Assembly (NCBI GenBank): GCA_902783755.1
Contig: CACZSC010000077.1
Span: 1 to 16,884 of the forward strand
Direction of reading: 5' to 3'
DNA length: 16,884 nt
Source of the DNA: an uncultured Ruminococcus sp.
GTDB taxonomy: Bacteria > Bacillota > Clostridia > Oscillospirales > CAG-272
Shown here piece after piece: positions 15,173 through 16,884 of this stretch. Each line of letters opens with the position of its first letter. The stretch's first letter is position 1. The position numbers and the translations under genes were made by a program. The notes beneath the pieces were generated by a model. The model was not told where the DNA came from, made no database searches, and saw only the letters and a program-made list of their open reading frames with translations.

Positions 15173-16261
15173 ATGCCCGGAAAAGTGATTGCCGCCATGA
15201 GCGGCGGAGTGGACTCCAGCGTCGCGGCATATCTTCTTGTAAAGGAAGGATATGATGTGAAAGGCGTGACAATGAAGCTCTTCCACAACGAAGACATATG
15301 TGTCCCAGAGGGACACACATGCTGTTCTCTTGACGATGTGGAGGATGCCCGGTGCGTCGCGAGACAGCTGGGGATACCGCATTACGTCTTCAACTTTTCA
15401 GATGAATTCAGGGAGAAAGTGATAGACAGGTTCGTCTCGGACTATGAGAACGGCAGGACCCCGAACCCCTGCATCGACTGCAACAGGTTCCTTAAATTCG
15501 AAAAGCTCTACAGACGGGCGCAGGAGCTGGACTGCGGCTTCGTGGCTACGGGCCACTATGCCGACATCGAGCGTCCCTCCTCCGGTGACGGAAGATACCT
15601 GCTCAAAAAGAGCGCCGACGTCAGGAAGGACCAGACATATGTGCTGTACTCGCTGAGCCAGGAGCAGCTTGCTCACACCATCTTCCCGCTGGGCAGAATG
15701 ACAAAGGAAGAGACAAGACGCATCGCGGAAGAGATGGGATTCGTGAATTCAAAAAAGCACGACAGCCAGGATATCTGCTTCGTGCCTGACGGAAAGTATG
15801 TGAACTTCATAAGGAATTATACGGGCAGGGAGTATCCGCGCGGTAATTACATCGATCCGGAAGGCAACGTGCTTGGACAGCACCAGGGGATAATAAAGTA
15901 CACGATAGGGCAGAGGAAGCATCTGGGCCTCATACTGGAGGAGCCTCTGTATGTCTCGGAGATCGATCCGGAAGCAAATACTGTGACCCTGGCCAGAGAG
16001 GAGGAACTGTTTTCGGACAGGCTCCTCGCAAATGACATCAATCTGATCCCCTGTGAGAGGATCGACAGGCCCATGCGGGTCACTGCAAAGGTAAGATACC
16101 GCCATGGGGAACAGCCTGCCACGGTGGTGCAGACCGGTGAAGACGAGATCGAGGTCAGGTTTGACGAGCCCCAGAGAGCGATCACCAGGGGACAGTCAGT
16201 CGTGATGTACAACGGGGATATCGTAATCGGCGGAGGAATCATTTCCAGAACAAAGTTCTGA
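15173..16261 (+). CDS. mnmA: tRNA-specific 2-thiouridylase MnmA
   Basis: MnmA is a cytosolic ATP-dependent enzyme that thiolates uridine 34 at C2 in tRNAs for Lys, Glu and Gln, taking sulfur from a cysteine desulfurase. The 362-residue product has normal length. The N-terminal PP-loop is SGGVDSS (10-16). The two catalytic cysteines are C103 in NPCIDCNRFLKF and C202 in DSQDICFV. GHYADIE (127-133), KDQTYVLYSL (152-161) and YTIGQRKHLGL (243-253) are further family blocks, and a C-terminal beta-barrel occupies roughly 270-362. ATG 15173 is chosen because it sits just before VIAAMSGG and has AAGGTGA upstream. It lies four bases after hydE and may be cotranscribed. There is no functional link to hydrogenase maturation beyond shared sulfur and iron-sulfur metabolism, which is inference. 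The sulfur donor gene is not in the window. Confidence 0.97.
   Translation: MPGKVIAAMSGGVDSSVAAYLLVKEGYDVKGVTMKLFHNEDICVPEGHTCCSLDDVEDARCVARQLGIPHYVFNFSDEFREKVIDRFVSDYENGRTPNPCIDCNRFLKFEKLYRRAQELDCGFVATGHYADIERPSSGDGRYLLKKSADVRKDQTYVLYSLSQEQLAHTIFPLGRMTKEETRRIAEEMGFVNSKKHDSQDICFVPDGKYVNFIRNYTGREYPRGNYIDPEGNVLGQHQGIIKYTIGQRKHLGLILEEPLYVSEIDPEANTVTLAREEELFSDRLLANDINLIPCERIDRPMRVTAKVRYRHGEQPATVVQTGEDEIEVRFDEPQRAITRGQSVVMYNGDIVIGGGIISRTKF
15299..15317 (+). repeat. Perfect 8-bp inverted repeat inside mnmA
   Basis: TGTGTCCC and GGGACACA flank a 3-base AGA loop about 125 bases into mnmA, within codons for CVPEGHTC. No T-tract follows, so it is not a terminator. It could be a chance coding palindrome. 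Confidence 0.5.
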
Positions 16262-16286
16262 TCTGTACGGAAAGGGGAGCAGACAT

Positions 16287-16884
16287 ATGACGGCGCTGGT
16301 ACTGAAACTCATAGCGGCCTTCTCCATGCTGGCTGACCATGCCTGCGTGATGCTGTTCCCGAGTCTGTCATTCCTGAGGATCATCGGGAGGCTTGCTTTT
16401 CCCATATATGCTTTTTTCATTGCCGAAGGATTCATGCACACCCGGAACAGGACGAAGTACTTTCTGAGGATATTCATCTTCGGAGTGCTGTGCCAGATCG
16501 TTTTCTTCATAGTTGAGAGAAAAATGTATCTGGGCGTGCTCATAACCTTCTCCATTTCAATAGTTCTGATGTGGCTCCTGGAAAGAGCCATGGGCAGCAT
16601 AAGCGGCGCCGCCGCGTCCGGCTCTAAGGCACATGCTGTGAGGGACATCCTCATATTCCTGTCGGCTGCCGGTCTCGCATTCGTTCTTTGCCTGTTCGTG
16701 GAAGTGGATTACGGCTTCATAGGCATCATGGTCCCGGTATGCACCAGTATCTCGAAGGACCGGAAGATTAGGCTTCTCGGATTCGGGCTGTGCCTTTTGG
16801 CGCTGTGTATCTATGAATCCGTGGCCAACTCCTACCATATCCAGTTCTGTTCCCTCATATCGCTGCCTCTCCTGGCACTTTACA
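16287..16884 (+). CDS. TraX-family integral membrane protein, 3' truncated
   Basis: The first 199 codons of an open frame running off the window end resemble the TraX family. The family is named for F-plasmid TraX, which N-acetylates pilin; chromosomal clostridial homologues mostly have no assigned role. The recognisable signatures are an N-terminal MLADH (14-18), IIGRLAFPIYAFFIAEGF (32-49), then HTRNRTKYFLRIF (51-63). Six or more hydrophobic segments are visible, approximately at 5-24, 33-50, 59-77, 81-98, 120-138, 141-155 and 161-178. AAAGGGGAG at 16271-16279 places ATG 16287 seven bases downstream. It lies 25 bases after mnmA in the same direction. There are no conjugation genes in the window, so a transfer role is not supported; membrane acyl or acetyl transfer is only a family-based guess. 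Confidence 0.8.
   Translation, partial: MTALVLKLIAAFSMLADHACVMLFPSLSFLRIIGRLAFPIYAFFIAEGFMHTRNRTKYFLRIFIFGVLCQIVFFIVERKMYLGVLITFSISIVLMWLLERAMGSISGAAASGSKAHAVRDILIFLSAAGLAFVLCLFVEVDYGFIGIMVPVCTSISKDRKIRLLGFGLCLLALCIYESVANSYHIQFCSLISLPLLALY

Noticed and set aside
1..16884. Defence system, prophage, CRISPR array or mobile island
   Set aside because: All genes are co-directional housekeeping genes with uniform style. There are no spaced direct repeats, integrase, transposase or terminal inverted repeats.

Overview
The window is a compact, entirely plus-strand stretch of housekeeping genes from a GC-rich (judged by eye, not counted) anaerobic member of the Bacillota, most likely class Clostridia. 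The evidence is the tlyA-nadK-argR-recN block typical of that phylum, a WhiA/DnaE pair, a class A penicillin-binding protein, and HydE, the [FeFe]-hydrogenase maturase of anaerobes. Stop codons are mixed TGA, TAA and TAG and the genetic code looks standard. Isoleucine ATA and arginine AGG codons are conspicuously common for GC-rich DNA. No tRNA, rRNA, CRISPR array, insertion sequence or phage gene was seen.

Region 1 (1-10969) reads as one long likely transcription unit with gaps of 34 bases or less and three overlaps: tlyA (5' truncated by the window edge), nadK, argR, recN, tyrS, a fused YjjG-type HAD hydrolase/MurB gene, a shortened whiA, and dnaE. The tlyA/nadK, tyrS/HAD-murB and HAD-murB/whiA pairs overlap, which suggests translational coupling. 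The set mixes ribosome modification, NADP synthesis, arginine regulation, DNA break repair, tyrosine charging, peptidoglycan precursor synthesis and replication.

Region 2 (10970-14128) starts with a 98-base spacer holding the only convincing promoter-like sequence. It is followed by a GTG-initiated bifunctional class A penicillin-binding protein with a Cys-rich extracytoplasmic segment and a long Asp-Thr repeat tail. A hairpin terminator closes it. MurB makes UDP-MurNAc and this protein polymerises and cross-links the finished glycan, so the two regions share cell-wall synthesis.

Region 3 (14146-16884) is hydE, mnmA (tRNA 2-thiouridylase) and the start of a TraX-family membrane protein cut off by the window end.

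I did not find an unambiguous new multi-gene system. The most unusual items are the in-frame HAD-MurB fusion, a WhiA that has lost most of its first homing-endonuclease-like repeat, the apparent absence of rapZ and yvcK between murB and whiA, and the (Asp-Thr)-rich tail of the penicillin-binding protein. Gene functions are inferred from conserved motifs recognised by eye; no database search was run.
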